Shown piece after piece: positions 1-12,200 of a stretch of DNA of 64,000 bases; within the stretch, counting starts at the first letter, position 1, and every line of letters starts with the position of its first letter. The stretch comes from Portulaca oleracea (lineage: Eukaryota; Streptophyta; Magnoliopsida; Caryophyllales; Portulacaceae), in the NCBI GenBank assembly GCA_029582165.1, contig CM055881.1:40644655-40708654 (forward strand), read 5' to 3'. Position numbers and translations under genes: made by a program. Under the pieces are notes generated by a model that saw nothing but the letters and a program-made list of their open reading frames with translations, ran no database searches and was not told where the DNA came from.

Positions 1-2396
1 GCAAGCTGGGAAACTCGATCCGGTGATTGGTCGTGACGAGGAGATTAGGAGGGTTATTAGGATGCTATCGAGACGAACTAAGAACAACCCTGTGCTGATA
101 GGCGAGCCGGGTGTTGGTAAAACCGCGGTTGTTGAAGGGTTAGCTCAGAGGATTGTGAGTGGTGATGTACCCAACAATCTTGTAGATGTCAGGTTGATTG
201 CATTGGACATGGGAGCCCTGGTTGCAGGAGCGAAGTACCGGGGCGAATTTGAGGAGAGATTGAAGGCTGTGTTGAAGGAGGTTGAAGAAGCTGAAGGCAA
301 AGTCATCTTGTTCATCGACGAAATCCATCTTGTTCTCGGAGCTGGCCGGGCTGAGGGTTCAATGGATGCGGCTAACTTGTTCAAACCCATGCTCGCCCGA
401 GGCCAGCTCCGCTGCATTGGGGCTACAACCCTTGAAGAGTACAGAAAATACGTCGAAAAAGACGCTGCATTCGAGAGGCGGTTCCAACAGGTGTATGTTG
501 CAGAACCAAGTGTCCCTGATACAATAAGCATTCTCAGAGGGCTAAAAGAGAAGTATGAAGGGCACCATGGTGTTAGAATCCAAGACAGAGCCCTGGTTAT
601 GGCTGCACAGTTGTCTGCTAGATACATCACGGGGCGTCATTTGCCCGATAAAGCTATCGATTTGGTCGATGAGGCTTGTGCCAATGTGAGGGTTCAGCTC
701 GACAGCCAGCCCGAGGAGATTGACAATCTCGAAAGGAAAAGAGTGCAGCTCGAAATCGAGCTTCATGCCCTCGAGAAAGAGAAGGACAAAGCCAGCAAGG
801 CTCGACTCATCGAGGTCAAAAAGGAGCTTGACGATCTCAGGGACAAACTCCAGCCGTTGATGATGAAGTACAAGAAAGAGAAGGAGCGAATCGACGAGCT
901 CCGGCGACTGAAACAGAGAAGAGAGGAGCTTCTGGTGGCTGCACAGGAAGCCGAGCGGCGGTACGATCTAGCCAGGGCAGCTGACTTGCGATATGGGGCG
1001 ATCCAGGAGGTGGAAGCCGCCATCACGAAGCTTGAATCGGGCTCTGCAGAGCTGTCAATGCTGACCGAGACTGTGGGGCCTGATCAGATCGCCGAGGTGG
1101 TGAGCCGGTGGACCGGGATCCCGGTCACCCGGCTTGGTGAGAACGAAAAGGACAAGCTGATTGGCCTCTCGGAGTGGCTCCACAAGCGGGTTGTGGGCCA
1201 GGACCAGGCGGTGGAGGCTGTTGCAGAAGCCGTTCTGCGGTCGCGGGCCGGGCTGGGCCGGCCTCAGCAGCCGACCGGGTCATTCCTGTTCCTGGGGCCC
1301 ACGGGTGTCGGGAAGACTGAGCTGGCCAAGGCCTTGGCTGAGCAGCTGTTCGACGATGAGAACCTGCTGGTGAGGATCGACATGTCAGAGTACATGGAGC
1401 AGCACTCGGTAGCCCGCCTGATCGGTGCCCCGCCGGGCTACGTGGGCCATGAGGAGGGCGGCCAGCTGACTGAGGCAGTCAGGAGGCGGCCGTACAGCGT
1501 GGTGCTGTTCGACGAGGTCGAGAAGGCCCACACGGCCGTGTTCAACATGCTCCTGCAGGTGCTGGATGACGGGAGGCTGACAGATGGACAAGGGAGGACC
1601 GTCGATTTCAGGAACACCGTGATCATTATGACGTCCAACCTCGGGGCGGAGCATCTCCTCTCGGGCCTCGTGGGGAAGAGCTCGATGGAGGCGGCCCGGG
1701 AGAGGGTCATGGTTGAGGTATGTCTGGCTGAAGAGCATATTCTTTATGTTTCTAAGTATAATGACAATGTGGATTATGTACTGATGTTATTTCTCTTCAA
1801 TGTTACAGGTCAGGAGACACTTCAAGCCTGAGCTACTGAACCGTCTGGACGAAATCGTGGTGTTCGATCCTCTCTCCCACGAGCAATTAAGGCAGGTTGC
1901 TCGTCTGCAGATGAAGGATGTTGCGAAGCGGTTAGCAGAGAGAGGCATTGCCCTGGCTGTCACCGATGCGGCCCTCGACTTTGTTCTTGCTGAAAGTTAC
2001 GACCCGGTAAGTATTTTGATCACAAACTCATTGGCTTCTTTTCTGTGTGTTTATGTGTGCTTGTACTGAAATGTTGTGTTGTATTATGTGTGAAATCAGG
2101 TGTATGGAGCAAGGCCCATCAGAAGATGGATGGAGAAGAAAGTGGTGACCGAGCTGTCGAAGATGCTGATAAGGGAGGAGATCGATGAGAACTCCACTGT
2201 CTACATCGATGCAGGGATGGACGGCCTGACATACCGAGTTGATAAGAACGGTGGGCTGGTGGATCCCACCACCGGGAAGAGGGCCGATGTCCTGATCGAA
2301 GTCCCGAATGGGGTGAGGACGGGTGACCTCTCTCGGGCAGCTAAGAAAATCAGGATTGAGGAGATTGATGATGATGAAGAGATGGCAGAGGACTAA
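1..2396 (+). CDS. HSP101: HSP101/ClpB1 heat-shock disaggregase, 5' part cut off by window edge
   Basis: Cytosolic/nuclear Hsp100 AAA+ disaggregase, which threads aggregated proteins through a hexamer after heat stress and is needed for acquired thermotolerance. Coding exons are 2-1717, 1809-2006 and 2100-2396 with GT-AG introns, giving 736 visible residues; family members are about 910 aa, so only the N-terminal clamp domain is missing. NBD1 has Walker A GEPGVGKT (nt 101-124) and Walker B ILFIDE. The K/E/R-rich M-domain coiled coil follows. NBD2 has Walker A GPTGVGKT (nt 1295-1318) and Walker [12 protein letters not shown]. The C-terminus is acidic ([12 protein letters not shown]), as in cytosolic plant HSP101 rather than the plastid or mitochondrial ClpB forms. 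The reading frame is intact. The heat-shock promoter lies outside the window. Confidence 0.96.
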
Positions 2397-2433
2397 GGTG
2401 AAAGTGATGAGGAGGATATAATGAGTGGACAAC

Positions 2434-2525
2434 TTTGACATTCTATGAGTTGTTAAGGATGGATGTAGTTTTTGTTCTTGTGATTTTGACATTCTATGAG
2501 TTGTTAAGGATGTAGTTTTTGTTCT
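2434..2525 (+). repeat. Short direct duplication in HSP101 3' region
   Basis: A segment of about 42 bases (starting TTTGACATTCTATGAGTTGT) occurs twice, at about 2434-2478 and 2484-2525, differing by a 4-base insertion (GGAT). It lies just after the HSP101 stop codon and so probably within its 3' UTR. Confidence 0.8.
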
Positions 2526-3299
2526 AAGATGTACATAAAAGCAAGTTTTGTTCTATGAAATGAAGAGGGAGAAAATTTCTGGCATGTCAAGATTGATGTC
2601 TGTAGAGTTGGAAGGAAATGTATAATAACTCCATGAACGAGTCGTATGTTCGAGAGGAAATGATTGAATTTTGAATCGTAATATATATTTTGTGTCATGG
2701 TCTTGCATGCATTTGTACCATGGTTGTTATTGTCTTGTTGATATGCTTGTGTGCAGGCCTCGAATCCATTGCTTCGGAACAGGCAGCACAGAACAATGAT
2801 CTTCTTAGCATTTTGACAATTTCAAAACATTGGGTTAAACTGATTAGGGAAATTTTCCTATTCAATTGTGCCCTAAATTTAACACACCTAAATGTTTTTT
2901 TCATTCATCCCAGCCTGACCAACTTGTTTGTTTCGGAATTAACTCAGAAGAGTTAGCACTATCCATAGAAGGAAATGTTTGTCCGAATCCAAAAGCGGGA
3001 CTTTTGGCATAGAATTGAAGCAACCGAAAGCCTGTTTGTGCGGTGTTGTCTCAATGTTTCTTTTAGTTGTCTCGTTGTTGTTGATGTTTTAGTTGTCAAA
3101 AGAAACAGGTTACCTCTTGAAGAATGAAGAGGCAGAAATGAATGAAGAAACAAAAAATGAAATTAATTAACACATTCATTCATTCACAATACATTCTCAC
3201 TACTTACTATCCTCCCTTTGATTCTCCTCTCATCAAAGGGTTCTTACAAATCATAACTCCATAGTCTCCATAAGAGTGACAATATCATCACCATTACTA
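2526..3299. other. Convergent spacer between HSP101 and coiled-coil gene
   Basis: This stretch holds the 3' ends of two convergent genes. I see no reading frame of interest, no RNA gene and no clear transposon. Multiple AT-rich motifs could serve as poly(A) signals but none stands out. Confidence 0.6.
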
Positions 3300-4126
3300 C
3301 TACTCATCTTTAAACTCGAGTTGTTGCTTGCAAAACTCAAAAGATGAAGATGGTGATTGAGGAAGATGATGTTGAAATCCATGTCCAGGTTCAGCTTCAG
3401 CTTCTGGAGAGGAGAAATCCAAGCAGAGGCCATGGATGACTTGCTCATATGAAGCAGACAGATCTTGGGATGCAAACTGGTGGTACTCAACTAGCTGTCT
3501 TAGGCACTGGTTTTCCCTTGTCAGGTTTGCATTCTCTGTTGCTAGTCTTGATTTCTCTGCTAGTAGTGCCTCTAATTGCAGCCTTACCTGTTCCACATAT
3601 TCAACATACAATCAATCATAATGTATATAACTACTTTACTTTCAAAACCATCCTAAATTCCAGCATAAACAAATACCCATTTCACCAAATCTCTTGTTCC
3701 TGTCTAAAATTTTGTATTTTCATTCCATTTTCCTTCTGGGTGTGATCTGAAAGGCAGATAGACTGAAACTTTGGTAATTTTGTTGGTGGGTTTGTCTAAT
3801 TTTGTGGTTTCAACATATCAATCTTATAACTTCTTCAAAAAACCACCAAATGCAACAATCATACCCCAATACAGTTTTGATAGTTGATTTCATCTCAATG
3901 TTCTCCCAGTACCCATTGTACCAAATCTTGTGTTTCAACATATCAATCTTATAACAATCATACCCCAATACAGTTTTGATAGTCAGAATTCAGAAAGACT
4001 GAACCTTTGGTAATTTTTTTGGTGGGTATATCTAATTTTTGGTGTCTTCAACATATCCACCTTATAACTTTTTCAAAACTACCAAATGCAACAAGTTCCT
4101 TACAATTTTCTAGTTTTTTTGAAGGG

Positions 4127-4165
<39 letters not shown>

Positions 4166-5415
4166 AAACATACCCCAAAGCCAAAACAGTTCAATTTCTT
4201 CACAATTTTTTCCCAAAGTCCTCCTCATAAACTGACAAACAAACAACTACCCATTTCACCAAAATCTTCTGTTCCTCCCGAAACTTCTGGACCCTCATCC
4301 TATTTTCCATCTGGGTGTGATTTCCAGGCAGAAAGATTGAATCTTTTCAAACAAAATTGTGCATTTGTACAAATTGAAAGGCAGAAAGCCTAAAAATCAA
4401 TGTACCGAAAGTACTCAATGATTAATTTACTCACCAGATCATCTTCCTCAGGTCTGATTCCTTTATCAAACCCATCTTGCAGTCTCCTATTTTCCTCCTC
4501 AAGCAGAGCACATCTCTCCTTTGTGAAGCACAAATCAGACTTTATTGATTTCAATTCTCTTGCCAGCCAAGCAGATTTAGCAGCCATAGACACTGCTAAC
4601 TGCAAAAAAGACCCAAAAAAAACTTAGCTTTTCCCACACATATAAACAATCAAACCAATGTTCATAATTGTCAATTTTTTCTTACATTTTTTACTTTGTT
4701 GAGGTTTTTCTCAGCTGGGTTTTCTTGATCTGTTGTTCCTTGTTCAGAACATCCATGGAGGAGAACATCATCAAGCTTTCTCTTTTTCACCATTTCTGTA
4801 GCACCTTTCTTCTTCTCTTTATCATTATCATCTTCTACCTTCTCAGGTTTGCTTTCAACTATCTGTTTCAAAGTTGGTGCCTTTGCCAAGTCTCTTGCTC
4901 CCTAATACATCACCATTGTCAATCAAATTTAGCATCGGCAAAAATTCAGGTTCGGGTAAATTCAGTCAATCTCAAAATTTAGGGGAGAAATTCATGTCAT
5001 CAAATACACCCTGAAGAATCCAGCTTTACTGAAGAAAATAAACCCACCTCGAGTGCATTATCAAGAGTGTTGGTAAGTTGAGACAGAGAAGATGCAATCG
5101 AATCAAACCCTCGAATCAGAAGCAATGAATCCTCCTTCATCCTCTTGGCTCGATCATTCTAACCCACCACAGATAGAAAGATTTAACACAAACCCATAAA
5201 AAAAAAGCAGAAAATCAATCAAAATGGGGTTGAATTTGGGGATTTGAAAGGTATGATCGACTTACAATGGGGGAGATTGAAGTGGGTTGATCTGAGTTAG
5301 AATTAGAGCGAGTTTCGAGGAGGGTATCGACACGATTCCTCAAAGTGCTCCAGAAATGCTTGTCTGAAGAAGGACTCACCAATGGCGACGACGAAGAAGG
5401 AGAAGAAGCTGCCAT
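3300..5415 (-). CDS. Conserved plant coiled-coil protein of unknown function, 309 aa
   Basis: Five exons on the minus strand: 5266-5415, 5048-5158, 4686-4901, 4435-4599 and 3300-3587. Every coding exon is a whole number of codons, all introns are phase 0 with GT-AG ends, and the product is 309 aa. The N-terminus is Ser-rich, followed by [15 protein letters not shown]; a K/E-rich charged middle (KRKLDD, nuclear-signal-like) and a heptad-rich C-terminal half (residues about 160-260, with [20 protein letters not shown] and [20 protein letters not shown]) predict a coiled coil. I recognise it as a conserved plant family but do not know a proven function. The ATG is the first in frame after a Ser-rich start and is preceded by (GA)n tracts in the likely 5' UTR. 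Because every exon is in phase 0, exon skipping would keep the frame. Confidence 0.88.
3745..4100. repeat. Intronic imperfect tandem duplication (about 240 bp period)
   Basis: In intron 4 of the coiled-coil gene, a segment with GGTAATTTTGTTGGTGGG, CAACATATC..CTTATAACTT and ACCAAATGCAACAA occurs at about 3771-3855 and again at about 4008-4093. A third partial copy (CAACATATCAATCTTATAAC plus CATACCCCAATACAGTTTTG) lies at about 3935-3982. This is a local duplication, not coding. Confidence 0.7.
4129..4164. repeat. (CT)n microsatellite
   Basis: About 18 uninterrupted CT dinucleotides inside intron 4 of the minus-strand coiled-coil gene, so (AG)n in transcript sense. Candidate polymorphic SSR. 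Confidence 0.95.
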
Positions 5416-5466
5416 TGTTAACAGTTGTGATTCCTGCGACTGAATTTCTAGCCGTTAATATCAAAC

Positions 5467-5598
5467 AGAGAGAGAGAGAGAGAGAGAGAGATGGTGGAAT
5501 TATACCTTGTGAAGATGAGAAGGAGATGAAATGTCAAGGGAAAGCGCCATGATTAAGAGTTTCAGAGAAAAAAGGTTGAGAGAGAGAGAGAGAGAGAG
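5467..5598. repeat. Two (GA)n tracts upstream of coiled-coil gene
   Basis: Uninterrupted AG runs at 5467-5490 and 5579-5598 lie 50-185 bp upstream of the minus-strand ATG, so the transcript or promoter carries (CT)n. Pyrimidine-rich 5' leaders and promoter GAGA-type tracts are common in plant genes; which of the two applies cannot be told here. Confidence 0.85.
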
Positions 5599-5719
5599 TT
5601 TGAGCGCAACGGCTAGTTGGGATTTTGTTTGGGAGACTTGAGAGGGAAAGATAAATATAAGTCTCCAACGGTCGAAGAGAAACTAAGCGGCGACCGAGGC
5701 GGTGGATTTTTGCCAAAAT

Positions 5720-7150
5720 CCAACGGCTACATATGGACTTTTAGTTAATTCAACTCTCAATTTTTATTGAGCTCAAGTTTTATTGCCTTTGCTAGATTCT
5801 TTTCATCAAAATCTCTAACTTTCCCTTTGAACAAAAATTCGTTAAATTTTGAGAGTAAAACAATAGATTTATATTAAATTTTGTGTGTGCTAAGGTACTT
5901 GTTCTTTTATAATGTTGGATAGTTGGAATAAGTTAAGTAATAGAAGAAAGGTAGGAAAGATAGAATCTAATGGGAAATGTATGAAACTGTCTGAAAATGT
6001 AACTCACATCAATTATATTATTTAAGTATATGAATTTTTAAATTTATTGTTTATAATTTTTAATATTTTTTAATAAGTTATTATGAAACTGGGATCGGTG
6101 GCATTGAAGGTGGTTTGGGGAGTGAGAGAGGGGGAATATGAAGGTGGGGGCTGGAGGTTCGAAGAAAGAGAGAGAGTGAGCAGAGGGTATTTTTTCTGGA
6201 TGTCTCCATGGTTTGTCTTTGTACATATTTATGGATATCTTCAAATGTAAACTATGTTTCGCTTTGTAAGTACTATATGCATGAATAAAAGAGAGAAAAG
6301 TAGAACAATTGAAACAAAAGAAAAAAATGAAAAAAGTTGATCGTCCACTTGATATGCTAGCTCAACACTGCTGGGTCCCCTTCTCTATCATAAATTAGGA
6401 CTTCATAGTTCTCATTTCCTCCATAATCCATTTATATCTGGGTCATACTTTAGTTGTCAATAAGCCCCAAACAATTAGAGCTAGGATAGCTACCTTTTGG
6501 TGAATTGGGCCCCTAGTGAACAACCCACTTTCAGTGAGGCAGTGCAGAATGAATATCATAATCCCAGGCCCAGCATGCAAGATGGGCCGTCTCTGTTTTT
6601 GGGCTGCATAGATTTGGGCAGCGATAATTTAAGCTGCTTTCTATCCTAAACTTTTCTAGGTGCTGTATGTACATTAGGAGTTTTGCCTAATATTTTATTA
6701 TTTTATATTGTCAATGTAATTCATATTTTCCATAATATTTTTAATATAGACATCTCTTTCTCTAAACTGAAATAATTAAGAATCTTTTCTCTCAAATTTG
6801 TTTATATCTTCCCACTTTTTTAAAAATAACAAACAAACAGAAAGTAGGAGTAATAAGTTGCAGCGCTGCTCACATGTTAAAAGATACTGTTAATATTGAT
6901 AAATGGATTCTAAAACATCTTCATAACAAACGACGCTTACCAGCAAGCGCGAGAATTTTCTATATCATCTAGTCTTAAAAATAAGAAGAAGAAGAAGAAG
7001 AAAAAAAAAACACAATTGTTAGGGAAGCACATTCTCTTTCCATTAAGGGTAGGAGACGAGCCGTGTTTCCGTAAAGTTGATTTGTAATGCTTTACTCTGT
7101 CTAAGCTAAAAAAAAAAAAAGAAAGTAGGAGTAATAGACAACATCATTGA
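5720..7150. other. AT-rich intergenic spacer
   Basis: No reading frame with a recognisable domain, no tRNA and no clear terminal-repeat element. It contains short A/T and AAG runs only (for example around 6984-7010). It probably includes the promoter of the coiled-coil gene at its left end. Confidence 0.5.
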
Positions 7151-7456
7151 GGTTATGTTCTCTTTTGCACTAGGGAAAGTGCAGAAATGATATGGTGTGG
7201 TAAATTGTGGAAATAGTTGTATGTTTTAGTACGGTATTGTAGATTACTAGATTATGGTAAAATTTTTAGTAACAATGATTGGTATACTAGGTGAAAAGTG
7301 AGAAAAGTGAAAAGTAGAAAAAAAAGTGAGGAAAAAAAAATGATGAGTGTTATGATAGATTGTGGTATGATATAATATGGTATGATAAAAACTAAGAAGC
7401 GTTAATTTGTAAATAGTGTGGTAAATTACGAGATGCAATAAGATACTAAAAAAACC
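7151..7456. mobile_element. Tourist-like MITE, family A, copy 1
   Basis: Begins GGTTATGTTCTCTTTTGCA and ends with the diverged inverted counterpart (AAAAAAACC). The interior has the GGTATGATA/GTGGTAAATT repeats and the GTGAAAAGTAGA-type stretch shared with the elements at 8029-8261 and 58688-58973. Flanking triplets are TGA and TAA, so the target duplication is not exact. No coding capacity. Confidence 0.6.
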
Positions 7457-7594
7457 TAACCTGAACATTGTGCACCCTGGGCGGCCCGTGCCAAAATGGC
7501 ATCCAATGAGAGAACACCTGTGCGAGAATATGCGTGTCTTGGTGCATCCGTCCTCATTGTAGTATGTTTGTACCGTTGGATTGATAACCCACAA

Positions 7595-8028
7595 AAGGAC
7601 AATGCAATGTGTTGGAGAACCCTCAAAAGTGGCCCAGCAAAAACTAGAAAGTTTTCTTGAGTTAGGATTTCAAAGTTTCAAACTCTACTTTTTTATTTAG
7701 GAAAATAATGGATTATAATAATATTTAGAATATCTATTTTATCTTTACCTCATATTAATTGTTACTTTAATCAATTTTTTTGTCCTACAATACTTGTCAC
7801 TTTATAAATTTAATGTAACTTTTTCAAACTAACTACTTTTTATTAGTTTTTCTCATACAAAGATATAAAAAGTACGAGAAAGCAAGATATTCATACAATT
7901 TAACACTAATATTTCATAACTTTCCATACAATACAACACTTAACGAATTTATTTTATGATTTTCTAAATTTTGGCTAGATGGGTAGTCCCGTCCCAAAAC
8001 TGACTCGTTTTTTCAAATCTAAAATATA
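7595..8028. other. AT-rich spacer
   Basis: Between two family A MITEs. I see no gene and no bounded element here. Confidence 0.5.
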
Positions 8029-8261
8029 GGTCATGTTCTTTTCTGCAGTTGGCAAACTGCGGTACCACAACTCACCGCAGTTTGCCATAAATTATTACTT
8101 TTTCCTCTCCTTCCTCTTCTCTCTCTTCACTTTTCTCCTCTACTTTTTACATTCTCTCTCCTCACCTACCCCACATACCAAACACCTCACCACAATTCCA
8201 CCACACCTCACCACAATTCCACCACACCACACCGCAAAATACCGCAGAAAAAAACAGGGCC
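8029..8261. mobile_element. Tourist-like MITE, family A, copy 2
   Basis: A 233-bp element bounded by GGTCATGTTCTTTTCTGC and the inverted counterpart GCAGAAAAAAACAGGGCC. The direct triplet ATA flanks both ends (8026-8028, 8262-8264). The interior is pyrimidine-rich on this strand (the reverse of the purine-rich interior of the copy at 58688). Three-base target duplications and terminal GG(T/C)C suit PIF/Harbinger-derived MITEs. The 138-aa open frame across it has no protein features. Confidence 0.75.
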
Positions 8262-8363
8262 ATAATAAATCAGGAATATGGGACATACCATACCTAATTG
8301 GACTCGATTCGCCTGAATTGATAGATCTAGACGGAGGTAGTATTTACCAAATAGAGCCAACAT

Positions 8364-8546
8364 TAGGGGTGGAAGAAAAATCCGGAACCGGCACACCGAT
8401 CCGGAAACCGGATAAAAAACTGGAAACGGGCAACACCGAATCGTCTTAAAGTTCCAGTGCACCGCACCGGAAAAACCGGATGCTAAACGGCGCGGTTCCG
8501 GTTTGGGATATTCACACCGACGGGAACCGGCACCGAACCGTTAATG

Positions 8547-8584
<38 letters not shown>

Positions 8585-8843
8585 GGTTAAAAAAAAATTC
8601 TACCAAAAAATAGTGTAAATTAACTTGTTAAAAAAAAAGAAGAACATTAGGACACTGGGCTTATGGGCTATCATAGTAAGAACTAAGAACTGGCACTGAA
8701 CCTTTTTTTTTTTATTAAATAGACATTTTTTAATGTTGATAGAAATTAATGCGGTTCCAGTTTACCGGTGAAATCGCACCGTTAAAGCCGGTACACCGAT
8801 TTTTGAAATAAAGAAAAGAAAATTAATCGTGCACCGCCTAAGC
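8364..8843. mobile_element. Possible hAT-like MITE remnant
   Basis: Starts TAGGGGTGGAAG and ends near CACCGCCTAA, a diverged inverse of the start. It is full of CCGGAACCGG/ACCGGCACCG words on both sides of an AT core that includes (TA)n at about 8549-8580. This layout is typical of hAT-derived repeats in plants. No matching 8-bp target duplication was found, so the boundaries are uncertain. Confidence 0.4.
8549..8580. repeat. (TA)n microsatellite
   Basis: About 15 TA repeats within the hAT-like remnant. Confidence 0.9.
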
Positions 8844-9250
8844 ATAGGTGATGCCACTATTCCAGTGTTTTTGGCATAAATAATTATCTCTCTCACTATT
8901 TGAGTATAGATTCACAGTACACTTCCATTGCCACCATTTTCATTATTATTTCTTTTATTGCCATTCTCACTATTAATATTTCTCTCTAGTCTCTACTTTA
9001 TTTATCGTTTGTCGCTTTGTTTTTTTTTTTTTTTTTTTTTTTGTCTTGAAAATGAACCCCACCACCCCCATTTTAGCTCAAACCCCCATACACAATTACA
9101 CACCACTTTACCATTTCATCTGGATACATTCTGGGCTCTCTGTGTCAAACCGACTTTCTCTTCTTTCTTCCCCTGCAAAAATCTCTCTTTTTTTCACCAC
9201 CAAAAGACCCAGCTGTTCTTCTGCTCTGCAAAAATCTAAGCTTCACAAAA

Positions 9251-12200
9251 ATGGCTCCTATTGTGGTTGCTCTTCTCATCTTAGCCATGGCTGCTCCCTC
9301 AAGTAAGCTTCCTTTTCATCTTCTTTTTCTTCTCTTCCTGACTTCTTCTATACTAAACTCCAATATGTATGTATGTATGTTTGTGTATACTTGGTTTAGT
9401 CTTCTTCTTCTTCTTCTTTATGCTCCTTCTTGAGGATTTCATCTCATTTTTGCTAGGGAAATGATTCTGCCTCTAAAAACTAAAATGGTTGGTTAAATTT
9501 TCCTTTTTTTTCGGGGTTGCAAAAAAAAATCTTTATGGGTATTTTCTCTTTGGTGGTATGAATATTTGTCTCAAATGGGGGTATTTTTGGTGAATATATT
9601 GACTATTTTGGCAAAAAAAAGTGGGTATTTGGTGCATATATTGACTATTTTGGCAAAAAAAAGGGGGTATTTGGTGTAGTAGTATGCTGTAAATATATTG
9701 CTGAAATTTGCCTTTGATATCTTTTTTAATCCCATTTTTTGGTTATTTTTTTTAATTTTTATATGAATATCTGCCAGAAATTAGTGAAATGTGAGATAAA
9801 CCATTTTGTTTTTTTCCAATCCTTGCACTTGTACATCATTATTGTTGAGTATCCTAGGCTCCTTTTTTCCCCCACTTTTTTATTTTATTTTAAAAAAAGG
9901 GGGTGTTTCAATATATTTGCTTTCACATTATGTTTTCCCAACAAAATAAGTACTTGGTTATTTATTTCAAATGATTTCCCCTCTTTTTATTCTAATATTC
10001 CTCCCTTTATTCCTGATAAATACCTCATAACTTTGGATACTTCTGCACTTTCCATATTTTTAACAACAATTTCCACATTTCTCCAGCCAGCCCTTATGAT
10101 TAAATTACATTCCTTCTCTTTGTTCTTTTTTGGGTGTATTTTTTTAGTCTATTTTTATCACAAAATTCCTCCTAAATCACAGGCAAACACCCCCCCCCCC
10201 AAAAAAAATCATATTTTTATTCCCTATCTAACCAACTTACTAGTGGTGTGTCAAATTCATGGGTAAAACTAAAAAACAGATGGGTAAAAGTTAATTTTTG
10301 TTAACTTTCAGTAGCTTTTGTCAAATTTATGCTAATGTATCAAAATTAATTTTTTTTAACTTGGGATTTTTTTGGTAAATTTAGGCAGATAAACTGAATT
10401 CACCCATGAATTTGACAAGATAGTTTCTCAATCATGTTTGTTGAAGTTTCCTAATGAGAATCAATATATGTAATTGGGTGCTTAATCCTGTGCTAACCCT
10501 AATTTTTCAGGTGCAAGTTGGTGTGTATGCAAGCAAGTGAGTGATGATGTGTTGCAGAAAGCCATAGATTATGCATGTGGAAATGGGGCAGATTGTAGCC
10601 CTATTAGACCTAATGGGCAGTGTTACAACCCTAATTCTGTTAGGAACCACTGCTCGTATGCTGTCAACAGCTATTTCCAAAGGAAGTCCTCTACTGGTGC
10701 CACTTGTGATTTCGGCGGCGCCGCTGTGCTTACCAACAGCAACCCTAGTAAGCCTCTTGTGATTGGTCCAAACTTTTGGTTGAGATGGTCTAGGGTTTGA
10801 ATCTCATCGACCCTTCACGAATGCTAAGTTAAGGGCATTCGTGCCAGGGGCGTGTTTAGAGTTGGCAAACGGGTGAATTGGTTTGGGTTGGCATCTGGTC
10901 AACCGATTTCTGTTGGGGTTGTTTCGGGTGAAGTTCTTTCAGGTCGGATTTTCTTCGGGTTTGGTTCTAGATTGGGTCATCCATTCGGGTGTCGATTTCA
11001 GGTCTCGGGTCAAATTTGTCTGGTCTAGGCATGTTAGAGTATAAAATTATCGGTGGGGTGTTGATCATCAGTTTAGTCTTTTAGTTGAAATGGTTTCACA
11101 TAAATGTTATGGCTTCGATACATCTGGGTTGGCTATTATTAACTAACACCATGTTTGCTCGGGGGGGGGGGGGTTGTTTTGTGGTTATTTTTGCTTGGTT
11201 TGGTATTTCTCTCTTTGTACTTTTGGGTCGATCCAAACATTTTCCTGTGTCAAATTTCGAGTTCTATAGAGTTAATCAAATCGAAATGTTTTGGGAAGCA
11301 GTGGCGTATATTGTAGGGTAAGGTTATTATGTGCATATGGATCTCTACCGAATGATACATGGCATTTTGGGTTGTGGCTAGGGTTATGTGACAGTTTGGT
11401 CCTATTTGCAATTTGATCGTATTGTTTGGTTTGATATTTGTTAAACATTATTAAATGTGTCATAGTTTAGAATTGAATTTGTTCCCTTTTTTGATTGATT
11501 TGCAGGTGAAGGAACTTGTTCTTATTCTACCGGTTCCGGGTGTGTATACGAACATCTTTACTTTCTTCTTGTTTTATATTTGTTGCATTCGATTGCATAT
11601 AATGAGTATAGGATTTTTATGGAAGAGTGTTTTCTTGTTTGTTCATGCTTCCCTCAAGTCCCCCCTCAAATGCACACACAAAAAGAACCTAGTGCAGTAG
11701 ACCTTATAAGTTTGTTTTTCGTTCCCCAGAGCATTTGAACCAAAAATTTTATTGCTTTCTAACCAAACAACCAACAAAACCAATGGTATTAAGAGAAAAA
11801 TGATGGTTGATTTCGCAGTGATGGTGAAAAATGATGGTCCAATTTTTCCCCTTGTTTTTTTGTACGTTGCGCAACGTGTTTTTAGCCTTTTCTGTTGCAT
11901 ACCAATGAACTGTCATTTGTCTGCATGAGTCACTTGTTTCGAAAGGTATTGGAAAATGAAAAGAAGCCGAAAGCATCCCATGACGGGTGTTTAATCATAC
12001 GTTGAGAAGCTTGAAAACGACTTGATTTGTTGTGTTTGAGTGGGAAGAGCGTCAAAGTTGAAAATCGGTTCGTTAAAGAAGAGAGTACATGAATTTTCTC
12101 GTCAAATATTGATGATACATGCATGTTATTGGTCACTCTACCTCCTTTTTATCTTCTCGATATACCACTACAAAACTCAAACGACAACGATCAACCCCGA

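Noticed and set aside
145..630. 161-aa minus-strand frame opposite HSP101
   Set aside because: It is the antisense shadow of a conserved coding exon with no domain of its own.
9739..10266. 175-aa frame in PDCB-like intron 1
   Set aside because: Phe/Ile-rich translation of T-rich intron DNA; no conserved domain.
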